Assembly (NCBI RefSeq): GCF_000283155.1
Contig: NW_004454180.1
Span: forward strand, 19,599,153 to 19,663,152
Length of the DNA: 64,000 nt
Source of the DNA: Ceratotherium simum simum
Taxonomy: Eukaryota; Chordata; Mammalia; Perissodactyla; Rhinocerotidae
Direction: 5' to 3'
The notes under the pieces were generated by a model, which did no database searches, was not told the origin of the DNA, and saw only the letters and a list, made by a program, of their open reading frames with translations. Shown one piece after another: positions 11,030-23,667 of this stretch (position 1 is its first letter; each line of letters opens with the position of its first letter). The position numbers were made by a program, and so were the translations under genes.

Positions 11030-13017
11030 TGATTAATAGAATCGGGAGTGAAAAATCACATGATCACCTCCAAAGATGCTGAAAAGGCATGCAACAGAAT
11101 TCAACATCCATTTTTGATTATTTCTTAAAAAGCCAGACACTTCAACAACATAGTAAAGCATATATGTCTAACCTGAAACCCAACATAATGTTTAATAAGT
11201 GCCACAAGTATTCTCAGTGAAGTCAGGAAAAAAATAAGGATATTCTTTATCATTATAGTTATTTAACATTATTCTGCATATACCAGCCAATGTAATTAAA
11301 CAGGAGAAAGAAGAGTGTAAAAATTAGAAAGAACTAAAACTATCATGATTTTCAAATTATATGCTTTCGTTGGAAATCTAACAGAATCCAGTTGGGTGCT
11401 GGTACAAATTAACATAATAAATTCAATAGTGCTCCCACATACAAATTTCTATTTAGAAAATAGAAGAAAATATCCTATTTGAAACACCCACAATAAAGAT
11501 AAATTACTTAGCAATAAACTTAAATGTGCAAGATTAACAACTAAAGAAAAAGGATGAGGATACTCTTTAATGATACGGAAAGCATACATTAAGTGAAAAA
11601 AAAAAAGGTTGCTACAAATGAAGTAGCTACCATTTTTGTGGGGGGAAAAAAAAGGTATCTAGATATAGACCTTACATCCTTCACAAAAATTAACTCAAAA
11701 TGGATCATAGACTTAAGGACCATAAAACTCCTAGCACATTACATAGGAAAAAATCTAGATAACCTTGGATTTGGCGATGACTTTTTAGATACAATGCCAA
11801 AGGCACAAAAGAACTGATAAACGGGACTTCATTAAAATTAAAAACATGCTTTGTGGAAGACAATGCCAAAAGAATGAGAAGACAAGCCACAGACTGGGAG
11901 AAAATATTTGCATTAAGACCCATCTGAGGGCCGGCCCTGTGGCTTGGTGGTTAAGTGCGCGCGCTGCAATGCTGGTGGCCCGGGTTCGGATCCCGGGTGC
12001 GCATCGAGGCACCACTTCTCCGTTCATCCTGAGGCCGAGTCCCACATACAGCAACTAGAAGGATGTGCAGCTACGACATACAACTATCCACTGGGGCTTT
12101 GGGGGGAAAAAAATAAAATAAATAAAAAAAAAATAAAACAATGAGATTCCATTACACACCTATTAGAATGGTTAAAATCCAAAACACTGACAACACCAAA
12201 TGCTGATGAGGATGTGGAACAACTAGAACTCTCATTCATTGCTGGCGGGAATGCAAAATGGTACAGCCACTCTGAAAGACAGCTGGGTAGTCTCTTACAA
12301 AATTAAACATATTTTTAGTATACAATCTAGCAATGATGCTCCTTGGTATTTAAAACTCAAATCAGTTGAAAACTTCTGTCCATACAAAAACCTGTACATG
12401 AATGTTTATAGCAGCCTTATTCACAATTGTCAAAACTTAGAAGCAACCAAGATGTCCTTCAATAGGTGAATGGATAAGCAAACTGTGGTACATCCAGTAA
12501 ATGGAATATTCTTTAGTGCTGAAAAGAAATGAGCTATGAAGCCACTAAAAGACATGATGGATCCTAAACACATATCACTAATCTGAAAAGGCTACATACT
12601 GTATGATTCCAACTATATGACATTCTGAAAAAGACAAAACCATGGTGACAGAAAAAAGATTAGTGGTTGCCAGTGGTTGGGGGGTGGGAAGGATGAATAG
12701 GCAGAGCATAGAGGATTTTTAGGGCAGTGAAAATACTCTGTGTGATACTATGATGGACACATGTTATTATACATTTGTGAAGGCACAACACCTAGAGTGC
12801 ACCCTAACGTAAACTATGGACTGTGGGTGATTGTGATGTGTCAAGGCAGGTTCATCAGTTGTAACAAATGTACCATTCTGGTGAGGGATGCTGAGAATGG
12901 GGGAAAGCTATGCATGCGTGAGGGCAGGAGTATATGGGAAATCTCGGTACCTTCCTCTCAATTTTGCTGTGAATCTAAAACTGCTCTAAGAAAATAGTCT
13001 TTAAAAAAACACAATTT
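11030..13017 (+). mobile_element. L1 LINE, ORF2 to 3' end, split by one ERE
   Basis: Begins in the reverse-transcriptase region (GATGCTGAAAAGGCATGCAA), runs through ATGGATCATAGACTTAAGGA, is broken at 11928-12137, resumes at GAGATTCCATTACACACC and ends in an L1 3' UTR near AAACTGCTCTAAGAAAATAG. All frames are degraded. Confidence 0.85.
11928..12137 (+). mobile_element. ERE SINE, type A short
   Basis: Complete head and body, with a variant CACTTCTCCGTTCATCCTGAG segment shared with the copy at 29657. Inserted in L1 ORF2; its target duplication is unclear. Confidence 0.94.
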
Positions 13018-13020
13018 AGA

Positions 13021-13500
13021 GGCCAGCCTGGGGGCCGGCCCCGTGGCTTAGCGGTTAGGTGCGTGCACTCCGCTGCTGGCAGCCCGGGTTCAGATCCCGG
13101 GCGCGCACCGACACACCGCTTCTCCGGCCATGCTGAGGCCGCGTCCCACATACAGCAACTAGAAGGAGGTGCAGCTATGGCATACAACTATCTACTGGGG
13201 CTTTGGGGGAAAATAAATAAATAAAATTATAAAAAAAAAAAAAAAAAAGAGGCCAGCCTGGTGGTGTAGTGGTTAAGTTGGCGCACTTGTCTGCTTCAGT
13301 GGCCCAGGGTTCACAGGTTCGGATCCCAGGCATGGACCTACGTACTGCTTATCAAGCCTTGCTGTGTGGCAGGCATCCCATACATAAAGTAGAGGAAGAT
13401 GAGTACAGATGTTAGCCCAGAGCCAATCTTCCTCAGCAACAAAAGAGGAGGATTGGCAACGGATGTTAGCTCAGGGCTAATCTTCCTCACCAAAACAAAC
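13021..13500 (+). mobile_element. ERE SINE, type B, split by a type A copy
   Basis: The first 10 bases (GGCCAGCCTG) lie at 13021-13030 and repeat at 13251-13260; the rest of the head (GTGGTGTAGTGGTTAAG) and body follow to the A-rich end near 13500. Confidence 0.92.
13031..13247 (+). mobile_element. ERE SINE, type A short, inserted in a type B head
   Basis: Complete copy. The target duplication AGAGGCCAGCCTG (13018-13030 / 13248-13260) is itself the start of the host SINE. Confidence 0.96.
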
Positions 13501-13559
13501 AAACAAACCCCCCCGATTTTACAAAATAATAATAATCATAAGATATCTGGAAGAGATAC

Positions 13560-13960
13560 AAAAGAAGCTTTGAACAAACGGAAGGTCATTGAAAGATTTT
13601 AATATTATCAAGATGTCAACTCTCTCCAAATTAATTTATAAATGTAATGCAATGACTGAAAAAAAATACTAAAAGGATTTGGAGGGGACCTAGCTAATGT
13701 GAATCAAAGCTACATACAAAAAAATAAGGAAGAAAAAATAAATAAATAAGGAAGAATAGCTAAGAAATTTCCCAGGGAAAAACAAAAGTAATGAGAGGGA
13801 AATAACCCTAACAGACATTAAAAATATATTCTAAGCCAAAATAAGTAAAACTAAGTAGAGATTAATGGAACAAACAACAGAAACAGTCCCAAGTAAACAG
13901 GGGAATTTGGATTATGATAAAGGTAGCATTACAAATCAGTAGAGAAAAAACAGATTATTC
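13560..13960 (+). mobile_element. L1 ORF2 fragment
   Basis: Contains TCAAGATGTCAACTCTCTCC and ATGTAATGCAATGACTG, an old L1 ORF2 segment. Edges unclear. Confidence 0.6.
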
Positions 13961-13964
13961 AGAT

Positions 13965-15590
13965 TAACTTTTTGCTATATGTACCCTTTTATACCTTATT
14001 AGTTTTGTACCATATCTTTTTTTTAGTACTATAGACTGAACAGACACAGCTCTATTTTTGCTCACTCTCAAAATCCACTAAAAGTTAAAATATAGGGATG
14101 CTGTTTAAAGCATACACCCACAAAGACAGAGACACTGGGCAAAGAGACAACAGCAATTAAACTTTGACAGTAGAAAGCAGATGGAAAAGAAACAAATTAT
14201 TCCAACTGACCAGAGAAAATCGAATCTTAAACTGGTAGTGGGAGAGCAGAGAACCAACATAATTTACACATACAATCCCCCCAAAATCTTGAGTATCAGG
14301 AGCATCAAGTAGCTCTGGAAGTGGGAGCAGAAGAGAGCTAAGAGGAGGAAGATTGCCTGAAAGTTTATTTACAAAGTAGATTCTCAGATCCACCCCTGAC
14401 TTTATGCAGCTGGGTGCTCACACCAGAAGACGGACACTTTATTCTATACAGAAAGTAAAACAATCTTTGAGTTGGGCAACATCACACTCAGTTTAGGGCA
14501 GGAACCCCATGCCGCAAATGGGAGATTAAGGAAAAGTTAACAAACTAAATGTTGACAACCCTATTCCTCTTCCCTAGGTGGTTCACAGAATGCTGGCAGC
14601 TAGTCCCTTACCCTCCTAACAGAAAACTGGAAGAGTCTTCATTGGGGAAACTCACAGACTCGAGAGAAAACCCGAAGGATAGTGACATTGGGAGCTTGCA
14701 TTAGGAAAAGACCAACGAGATCACCCCATCCATGCACTCAGAACTTGATTAGCTTTTTGGTCACTCACTCAGACATTAAGTAGAGGGCAGGTCTGCTTCC
14801 GAGTAGGATACGGTAGGTCACAGCAGACCAACGTTCCCACTGTAACAAAGCAGAGTGGGGGCTTGGGGTGGGGGTTGCAAAAACTATATTTTTTAAAGGA
14901 CTTTGGAAACCTACAAAAGTAACAAGAACTATTTGAACTAAAATTTCAGAAAAAGAAGAGTCCTTCTTTGGTGAGCCAGAAATTGATGGCCATTTTCTTC
15001 ATTTTCTTTTTCTGGGTGGCATTTGCCAATCTGCGGGGATAGGCTGAAAACTCAGACTGGGCACAGGCAGAAAGACTCTATTAAGAGAAAGAGAAATCGG
15101 CCCAATTTTTGGTGGTCACCCTGGGCTGGAATGAAAGACAAGAAGTGCTTAAAACACACGGCAAGTTTTCCTCAAGAGAAATTTGCTGGCTCTATGGCAC
15201 TGACCCAAAAACACAATCTCCCTTCAGATTTTATAGCTGTATGGTGTCAGAGGATTAAAAAGCTGAACTCACAACCTCCGAAGGTCAGAATTCAATGTCT
15301 TGTCGTCGTTCAAAGCTGAGGAGACATAGATTCATCTCTCTCAGTCAAAAGCCCAGAGGGGCACACTAGAAACACAAGGACAACCAGAGATGGACTGAAC
15401 TGTACTAAAACCATAACCCAAACCCCAATCTAAATTACTCTTTGACTGGTTTGAAGATAACAGCCCCACATCCTACCTATTTAACAGAGGAAAGGGGAAA
15501 GCATCTTTGGAGAAAGTATCATCTCAGTCTCTCTATGGTTCTTTTATATGCATGTCTGTCGTACAATAAAAAACTGATATGTACAATAAA
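13965..15590. other. Unassigned DNA upstream of HAL1
   Basis: No gene found. The 14.9-15.5 kb part has the character of an L1/HAL1 5' region, but I cannot assign it. An exact 20-base tandem duplication occurs at 15561-15600. Confidence 0.4.
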
Positions 15591-15600
15591 AAACTGATAT
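15561..15600 (+). repeat. Exact 20-base tandem duplication
   Basis: GTACAATAAAAAACTGATAT occurs twice in a row without mismatch. Confidence 0.97.
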
Positions 15601-17130
15601 GCAGAGAGACAGAATGATGACAGATAATCAAGAAAAGAAAAAAGTATAGAAACAAATACACAGATGACCCAGATATTGGAGTTAGCAAAAAAGGACTTTA
15701 AAATGACAATGATTAGTATGTTAAAAGAAAATAGAGGAAAAGATGGGCAGAATGAATTTTAAAAATAAAGTTTAACAAATAATTTGAATCTATTAAAAAA
15801 ATCTAAACTTGAAATACAAAATCTAGAATTTGGAACTCATTGGGTAGATTTAACAGTAGATTTGGGGGAGCATCAAACAGGATTAGGGAACTCAAATTCA
15901 GGTCAATAGAAAACATTCAAACTGAAGCACAGAAAAAAAAAGGACAGGACAGAACAGAGTGTAGGAGATAGGTGGGACCTAGTCATAAAAGGTCTAATAT
16001 ATATGTAAATGGAGAAGAGAGAGCGAGAACAGGGCAGAAGCAATATTTAAAGAGATAACGGCCAAGAATTTTCCAAAACTGTAGAAAGATATCTACACAG
16101 AGCTAGGAGCTCAGTGAACCAGAAGCAGGATAAATGCAAAGAAAACCATGCCCAGGCACACCATAAACTATTGAAAATAAAGACACAGAGAAAATCTTAA
16201 AAGTAACCAGAAGAAAAAAGACATTACCTTAAAGTAGCAATAACAGTACTGATGGCTGATTTGTCAAAAGAAATTGAGGAAGCCAGTATATATACAATGG
16301 AATATTATTCAGCCAAAATAAAAAAAAAGAAGGAACTCCTGCCATTTGGGACAACATGGATGAACACTGAGGACATTATGCTAAGTGAAATAAGTCAGAC
16401 AGAGAAATACTGTATGATCTCACTTATATGTGGAATCTAAAAAACCCAAACTCATAGAAACAGAGAGTAGACTGATGGTTGCCATGGGGTGGGAGGGTGG
16501 AGGAAATGAGATGTTGGTCAAAGGGTACAAACTTCCAGTTACAAGAGGAATAAGTTCTGGGGATCTAATGTACACCATGGTGATTATAGTTAACAACAAC
16601 AAATTGTATACTTGAAAGTTGCTAAGAGAGTAAATCTTAAATATTCTCACCACCATAACAAATAAAATGGTAATTATGTAAGGTGAAGGATGTGTTAACT
16701 AACCTTATTGCGGTAATCATTTTGCAATATATACATTTACCAAATTATCATGTTGTACACCTTAAACTTACACAAGGTTATACCTCAGTTACATCTAAAC
16801 AAAGCTAGGGAACAAAAAAAGGAAAAATTAAGGAAGCCAGGAAACAGTGAAATAACAACTTTGGAGTGCTGAAGGAAAGACAAGGAAAAAAAAAGCCAAC
16901 CTTGAATTCCACACCCAGCTAAAAATCCTTTGAAAAATAAAGATGTTTTCAGGCAAACAAAAGCTGAAAGAGGTTGCTGCCAGCAGACTTGCACTACAAA
17001 ATTTATTAAAAAGGAGGTTCTTTAGGCTGAAGGAAAATATCTCAGAAGTACCGCTGCAGGAAGGAATGAAAAACACAGGAAAGGTAAGTGTGTAAATACA
17101 AAAGGATATTTGTGACACATGAAAATATAT
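15600..17130 (+). mobile_element. HAL1 (half-L1) element, split by an L1 insertion
   Basis: 15640-16270 resembles the HAL1 ORF1 region (GAGATAACGGCCAAGAATTT, then AAAGTAACCAGAAGAAAAAAG); 16841-17130 gives the HAL1 end (TTGAATTCCACACCCAGC). The insertion at 16287-16824 separates them. No intact frame. Confidence 0.72.
16287..16824 (+). mobile_element. 5'-truncated L1 3' end
   Basis: Starts at TATATATACAATGGAATATT, ends in an A-rich tail, and is flanked by AAATTGAGGAAGCCAG (16271-16286) and AAATTAAGGAAGCCAG (16825-16840), a 16-base target duplication with one mismatch. Confidence 0.9.
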
Positions 17131-17404
17131 ATAAAATTCAAATTTAAGCATCCACAAAATAAAGTTTTATTGGAACACAGTCATGCTCATTTATTTCTGA
17201 CTCGTCTGTGGCTGCTTTAATGCTGCAATGGCAGAGTTGAGTAGCTGCAATAGAGACCATATGTAGCACCCTCATCACTTCACACTGTTCCATCATGGTG
17301 CACTACCAACTGCAGTGACGTAGTTAGAGCCAACAGCACTTTGAGTGTCACACATACTGCCACACTGTGACATTTTAATTTTATTTATGAGTGCTCAACC
17401 CATC

Positions 17405-19300
17405 ATGTCAAAACAAAAAAGCGCACTTCAAATGCTACCCGTGAAGGCACAGCAGTGTGTTGTGTCATCAAATCAGATGGCAAAGCATTGTCTTTATTAT
17501 GCAATCACACTGTAACTATGCTAAAAGAATATGATATACACAGACAGTACCAGATTGCACTCATCACAACAGTCCCCAACTCACAGGCAAGTAATAGCTA
17601 GAAAAATTAGAAAATTTTAAATTGAATATCTCACCATAGCAGAATTCCTCCATAAAATAAAAAATATGAAACCGTGACTGAACTAGGTGTGTGAGTGGTT
17701 CATTTGTCAACCTAGCAAGGAAAGCCATTTACTGATGATGAGTTAATTAAAACGTGTTTGATTACAGCAGTCAAACACATATGTCAAGCAAAAATAAACT
17801 TGTTTAAGATTATTAGCCTTTCAGCAAGAACAGTCGTTCAAGCAAGTTGAGGACATTGGAAGCAACATCAACAGTCAATTAAAAAACAAGGCCAATGATT
17901 TCTAGTGGGTTTCCTTGGCTCTAGACAGTCAACAGATGATACCAATTACTGCTCAGTTGTTTATCTGAGCAGTCAATACAGAGTTTGAAGTGACTAAAGA
18001 ATTAGCCTCGGGCCGGCCCCGTGGCTTAGAGGTTAAGTGCGCGCACTCCACTGCTGGCGGCCTGGGTTCGATCCCAGGCGCACATCAACGCACCGCTGCT
18101 GAGGCCGCGTCCCACATACAGCAACTAGAAGGATGTGCAGCTATGACAAACAACTATCTACTGGGGCTTTGGGGGGAAAAATAAATAAAATAAAAATTAA
18201 AAAAAAAAGAATTAGCCTCAAAATATGTCTACGTGAAGCAGCTACAGGAAAGAATATTTTCAAACTTGAGAAAACACTAATTCAGTATAACCTTAAGTGG
18301 AATGTGCTAAGAAACGTTACAAGTAATGGTGGTAAAAATACGTGTGGAACAAAAAATCGCTCAGTTAGACAAATTAACAAAATTTGTGAACATGTAAAAT
18401 GTATAACGTATTTCAAGCATCAGCAGGTACTTTGTGGAAAATGTTTGAATTCATCATGTCTTATTGACCAGTAGTGCCAAAAGATAAATTTCATTTGCTT
18501 TCGTGGATTTAACCATCATCAGTTCCAAAATAGAAGCCAAACATCCTGACTTGCCATACCACACTGCAGGTTCAATGCTTGGCAGTTGATAAGCTCAGGA
18601 ATGAGCTCAAAATTTTTCTAAAGGAAAAAAAACCAGCCTTGACCACTATTACAGACACTGAATGGCTTTGGAAATTAGCTTTTGCTGCAAACTCAATAAT
18701 GTTTCTTAATAAATTTAAAATAAAACTATAACGCAAAATACTGCATATAAACATACTGCAGTAAACCTAAAATATTTTGATGACAACTAAAGCTGTTGGA
18801 ATCATATATAATGTCAAACTGCTTTATATACTTCTAGCTCAGTCAAAAGTTCAAAGAAGCGGTGTCCACCCCCAAACAAATACGCAACAGATATATTTTC
18901 TGAGCTCAAAAGACAGTTTCAGCAGTGTTTTTCAAAACTTGAGCCAAGTACGATAGAAATTTACACATTTTAAAATCCATTTAACTGTGCAATTGAGGAG
19001 CTTCCACCTAACCTTCAACTGGAATGATTAAGCTGCACTATAAGGACACACTAAAAGATAAATATCAAGAGAAGAACCTACAGAATTTTATAAATGCCTT
19101 CTAAGAGATAAATGTCCCAATTAAAACCATACGGTCATGGATTGATGTCTGTATCTGGCAGTACCAATCTGTGTGAAAAGACATTTCATAGAGGAAATCT
19201 CATCAGAGATCAACATTAACAGACGAACGTTTGCAATAATTTTAATGATAATAAACAATAACTCTGAACCCCAATCAAGTGAAACATTATCTAACGCCCC
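17405..19300 (+). pseudogene. hAT transposase pseudogene
   Basis: Reading in pieces gives a BED-finger-like segment (KSDGKALSLLCNHTVTMLKE) near 17470-17530 and a C-terminal stretch near 19170-19290 typical of the hAT dimerisation region. Frameshifts and stops throughout, plus an ERE at 18010. Non-functional. Confidence 0.6.
18010..18208 (+). mobile_element. ERE SINE, type A short, internally deleted
   Basis: Lacks the TCTCCGGCCATG segment between ACGCACCGC and TGCTGAGGCC. Target duplication AGAATTAGCCTC on both sides. Inserted in the hAT relic. Confidence 0.94.
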
Positions 19301-19529
19301 AAAATTAATTCCATTCTTCTCATTAGTAGAACTGCACTACAAAAAAATTACACTCAATTATTTATATTTTGAATTTTGTCAATGAAGATTTGTGGAAGTT
19401 TGTTTTCTCTCATTATATAAGTAACTACATAGTATCTTTGATTTTGCCTTTTGGCCCACAAAGACTAAAATATCTGCTATCTGGCCATTTACAGAAAAAG
19501 TATGTCAACCTCTGAACTACATACATAGT

Positions 19530-20200
19530 TTCCCTGAACTATATTATTACTTGTAGAACTAAAAATAAATGAAGGGTAAAAGAAAGTATAGTATGTAATG
19601 GCAATATAATCTGAGGATATATAGTACAGATATAAAATGAGGAGGGAATGAGGATAGCATATGCAAAATAACTTATGCAACTGTTCTCAGTAATCATATA
19701 TTGGTAACGGTAATATCAGTATTGCTATTCTGAGACTACTGCATAATATGGGATAAAATAAATGAGTAATAATCAGGATATTCTAATTCATTATCCCCCC
19801 TATCCTTCAGAATCAGAATTTTTGGTATGGAAAAAAAGAAGATATAGATGTAATATAGAAGAGATTAAGTCTAAACGAATGTGTGCGTGTGTGTGTGTGT
19901 GTAGATATACAGTTATACACACATATCACCTCTAACTCTGTCCTAGACACAATGATAACTCACAGCAATGGGCATCCCCAATGCCCAGACTACCTTCTCA
20001 AATATTTCCCACTAACACCAGGCCTTCTTGGAGAAACCATCTGTTACAAATCTGGAGCAGGAAATGTAAAAGCCTGAAACACTTGGTCATAGCAGATAGC
20101 AAGGACACTTCAAAGAATACCTGGAGTGGATGAAGTTATTCAGGAGCAAATTTGAGGAGGCTCCAACTGGCTAAAGACAGGACAATTTGAGCATCAATAA
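19530..20200. other. Unassigned DNA with a short GT repeat
   Basis: A (GT)n tract at about 19881-19902; otherwise nothing recognised. Confidence 0.5.
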
Positions 20201-20219
20201 TATTAATAATAGCCACTGA

Positions 20220-20530
20220 GGGGGCCGGCCCCGTGGCTTAGTGGTTGGGTGCGCGCGCTCCGCTGCTGGCGGCCCGGGTTCGGATCCCAGGCGCACCCTG
20301 ACGCACTGCTTCTCCAGCCATGCTGGGGCTGCGTCCCACATGCAGCAACTAGAAGGATGTGCAGCTATGGCATACAGCTATCTGCTGGGGCTTTGGGGGG
20401 GAAAATAAAAAGGAGGAGGATTGTCAACAGATGTTGGCTTGGAGCCGGTCTTGCTCAGTAAAGAGGGGAGGAGTGGCACGGGTGTTGGCTCAGGGCTGAT
20501 CTTCCTCACAAAAAAAAATAAAAAAAAAAA
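20220..20530 (+). mobile_element. ERE SINE, type A long
   Basis: Complete; target duplication TAATAATAGCCACTGA, 20204-20219 / 20531-20546. Confidence 0.95.
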
Positions 20531-20546
20531 TAATAATAGCCACTGA

Positions 20547-21560
20547 TTAAAACCTATCAAAGATGTCTGAATCCCTGAGTTCATAATGGTATTTTTAAAA
20601 ATAGCTGATTCTCTTAGAGGATAATAGAAAGCTAATCTGCTGTCTTAAAAAGTGATAAAGGCAAAGAATCAAGCATGTATCCTACTTTTTCTATATGAAC
20701 TGTACCTCTGGATAACTAAATAGTAGACAAGCAGAAGCATCTCCTAATAAAAGTATTGCAACTAATAAACGAAAGGGAAATAATAAAATGTCACTATTTT
20801 GCAACCACCGATAATTTAACAGATCTGGGCATTGAGCCCAACTGCTAACATCTTAAAAAGAGAGAAAATCAGTAACATGCCTCCTGATGAAAGAAGACAA
20901 CACTGCCTATGGTAATGCCAAAGGGACTGACCCAGAGTCCAACCAAGCCTCTGAATCCAGTTACCAATTTGCAATAAACACAGAGGATGAAGGAACACGC
21001 TGAACTGCAACATGTGTACAATCAGTAAAATGCAAACTTCGGCCAGGGTTCTTCAACAGAAAAACTGTAAGGAAACTAAAGGGCGGGACGGGTGAACTGT
21101 AGATTAAGAGACCCTCAAGATACCAAATTTTTAAAATGAATAACACCAAACTATAGTGTCTAGGAATACACATTTGGTGATAAAACTACAGAGAATAAGG
21201 AAGTGATTACTATAAGAATCAGAACAGTGGTTATTTGGGAGCAGGGTTATAATAGAAATGAGACATCTGGAGGGATTCTGGGATGGCTGAAAAGTTCTAT
21301 TTCTTGACCCTCGTGGTGTGGTTACAAGGATGTTTGTCTTATTAAAAAAAAAAAAAAGTACCTGTGAGATTTTCTCCTTATTTTACAATACAAAGATTAA
21401 AAATACCTATGTAAAACAACAATACTATTTCCTTGGAGATTTATAACACATGTGGAACTAAAATTAACAGCACAAAGGGCAAGGGGGATGGAATGGAGTT
21501 AAATTTTTATATTATTCTTGCATTTTTTGAAAAGCACTTATTTAAACTGTAATAAATTAA
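20547..21560. other. Unassigned intronic DNA
   Basis: No gene. The 21100-21350 part may be an L1 3' UTR remnant; not certain. Confidence 0.4.
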
Positions 21561-21573
21561 GAATGCAGACTGA

Positions 21574-21807
21574 GTGGCCGGCCTGGTGGCATAGCGGTTA
21601 AGTGCGCGTGCTCTGCTGCTGGTGGCCAGGGTTCGGATCCTGGGCACACACTGACGCACCGCTTATCAGGCCATGCTGTGGTGGCGTCTCATACAAAGTA
21701 GAGGAAGATGGGCACGGATGTTAGCCCAGGGCCAGTCTTCTTCAGCAAAAAGCAGAGGATTGGCTGATGTTAGCTCAGGGCTGATCTTCCCCAGAAAAAA
21801 AAAAAAA
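21574..21807 (+). mobile_element. ERE SINE, type B
   Basis: Head GGCCGGCCTGGTGGCATAGCG and body CTGTGGTGGCGTCTCATACA. Target duplication AAGAATGCAGACTGA / AAGAACGCAGACTGA. Confidence 0.93.
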
Positions 21808-21832
21808 AGAACGCAGACTGAAACATCTAGGG

Positions 21833-22058
21833 CAGTGGTTCTTAACAAGGGCGATTTTGCCCCACAGGGGACATCTGGCAATGTCTGAAGACATTTTTGG
21901 TTGTCACAACTGAGAGAAGGCGGGCTGCTACTGGCATCTAGTGGGTAGCGGCCGAGAGGCTGGTAAACATCCTACAACACACAGGACAGCCCCCTCCACC
22001 ACACAACAACAAATTATCTGGCCCCAAATATCAACAGTGCTAAGGTTGAGAAACTCTG
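21833..22058 (+). mobile_element. MER5A non-autonomous hAT element
   Basis: Begins CAGTGGTTCTTAAC, contains GGGGACATCTGGCAATGTCT and CTACTGGCATCTAGTGGG, and ends GAGAAACTCTG. Exact 8-base target duplication ATCTAGGG at 21825-21832 and 22059-22066. Confidence 0.95.
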
Positions 22059-22569
22059 ATCTAGGGTAACCACTAAAAACAATTATAAGAATGACTAACA
22101 AAGAAGAAGAAAATGGAACAATTTCACTTATATGAAGTTGAAAAATAGGCAAAACTAAATTATGGTGATATAAGTCATCAGAATAATTAGTGGTTACAGG
22201 AGAGTGAGAGTACTGAGTTGGAAGTGGCACAATGGTGCCTTCTGGGCACTAAAAATGTTCTCTCTTATTCTGGGCAGTGAATACATAGTAAAAATCCATT
22301 AAAAATATATACACTTTACTTATGTACGTTATACCTCAATTAAAAAAAAAACTATTAAGCAGACAACCAAAGATTACCACAGGCAAGTCTTTAACATGAA
22401 ACACACTTATCAAAAAACAAATAACAACTTGGAGGTAACAGACTATGAGGGAAAAGTAAACTTAAAAAAAACCATATGCATATGTATATGTATATAATAT
22501 ATATAATGTCTTCAAAGAGTTAAGAGGAAACACTGCACCCATGACTCAAAAACAGAACGTTATTTTTAT

Positions 22570-22830
22570 TTTTTTCGTGCGAATCCTCCTCTCTTTGCTG
22601 AGGAATACCTGCTCTGAGCTAACATCTATTGCCAATCCTCCTCCTTTTTTTCCCCAAAGCCCCAGGAGACAATTGCATGTCATAGTTGCACATCCTTCTA
22701 GTTGCTGTATGTGGGATGCCGCCTCAGCATGGCCGGAGAAGCAGTGCGTCGGTGTGCGCCCGGGGTCTGAACCCAGGCCGCCAGTAACGGAGCGCACGCA
22801 CTGAACCGCTAAGCCACGGGGCCGGCCCCC
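22570..22830 (-). mobile_element. ERE SINE, type A long
   Basis: Reverse copy; target duplication AGAACGTTATTTTTA on both sides (22555-22569 and from 22832). The inner TTAGCTCAG repeat is reduced. Confidence 0.94.
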
Positions 22831-22869
22831 CAGAACGTTATTTTTAAAAATCAGATATAAAGATAGAGC

Positions 22870-23410
22870 TCTTAGAAATTACATAAAAAAGCAGAAACAG
22901 ACGTACACAACAAATTCCACTCCTAGGTATTTATCCAAGAGAAATAAACAAATGTCTACTAAAAGGCCTTAACAAGAATTTTCATAACAGCTTGATTGAG
23001 AGTTGCCAAAAATCACAAACAGTCCAAATGTCTATCAACAAAGAAACGGAAAAACAAATTAGAGTGTATTAATACAATGGAATACATCAAAAGGAACAAA
23101 CTACTATACATGTAACACATGTAAATCTCAAAAACATTATGTCGAGCCAAAGAAGCCAAACTCAAGAATACATACTGTATGATTTCATTTATATGAAGCT
23201 CGAAAACAGGCAAAACTAAGAGCTATGGGGATAGAAAACAATTGGTTGCTGGGATGGTGTGGGAGGAAATTATTGGAAAGGGTATAAGGGAACTTTCCGG
23301 AATAATGGAAATGTTCTATAATTTGACTGTGGTGGTGGCTAAATATACATTTATCAAAACTAATCAAATCACACACTTAAAATCAGTACATTTTATTGTA
23401 TTTAAATTAT
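22870..23410 (+). mobile_element. L1 3' end
   Basis: Contains ATTCCACTCCTAGGTATTTA, then ACAATGGAATACATCAAAAGG and TACTGTATGATTTCATTTAT. Confidence 0.82.
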
Positions 23411-23416
23411 ATTTTA

Positions 23417-23667
23417 TGGGGCCGGCCCAGTGGCGCATGTGGTTAAGTGCGCGGGCTCCACTGCGGCAGCCCGGGGTTTGTCAGTTGGGATCCCGGGCGC
23501 TCACGGACGCATCGCTTGGAAAGCCATGCTGTGGTGGCGTCCCATATAAAATGGGGGAAGATGGGCACGGATGTTAGCCCAGGGCCAGTCTTCCTCAGCA
23601 AAAAAAGAGGAGGATTTGCAGATGTTAGCACAGGGCGGATCTTCCTCACAAAAAAAAATAAATAAAT
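23417..23667 (+). mobile_element. ERE SINE, type B
   Basis: Horse ERE1-like: GTGGCGCATGTGGTTAAGTG, CGGGGTTTGTCAGTTGGGAT, two GATGTTAGC units. Target duplication AAATTATATTTTA, 23404-23416 / 23668-23680. Confidence 0.94.

Larger units (their letters stand above)
17130..19520 (+). mobile_element. hAT (Charlie-like) DNA transposon relic with coding remains
   Basis: The left part (AAAGTTTTATTGGAACACAG) and right part (GGCCCACAAAGACTAAAATA ... CTGGCCATTTACAGAAAAAG) match the ends of a common mammalian hAT family whose non-autonomous copies carry both. The 2.2 kb between them holds degraded transposase sequence and one ERE. The subfamily name is not assigned. Confidence 0.75.
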
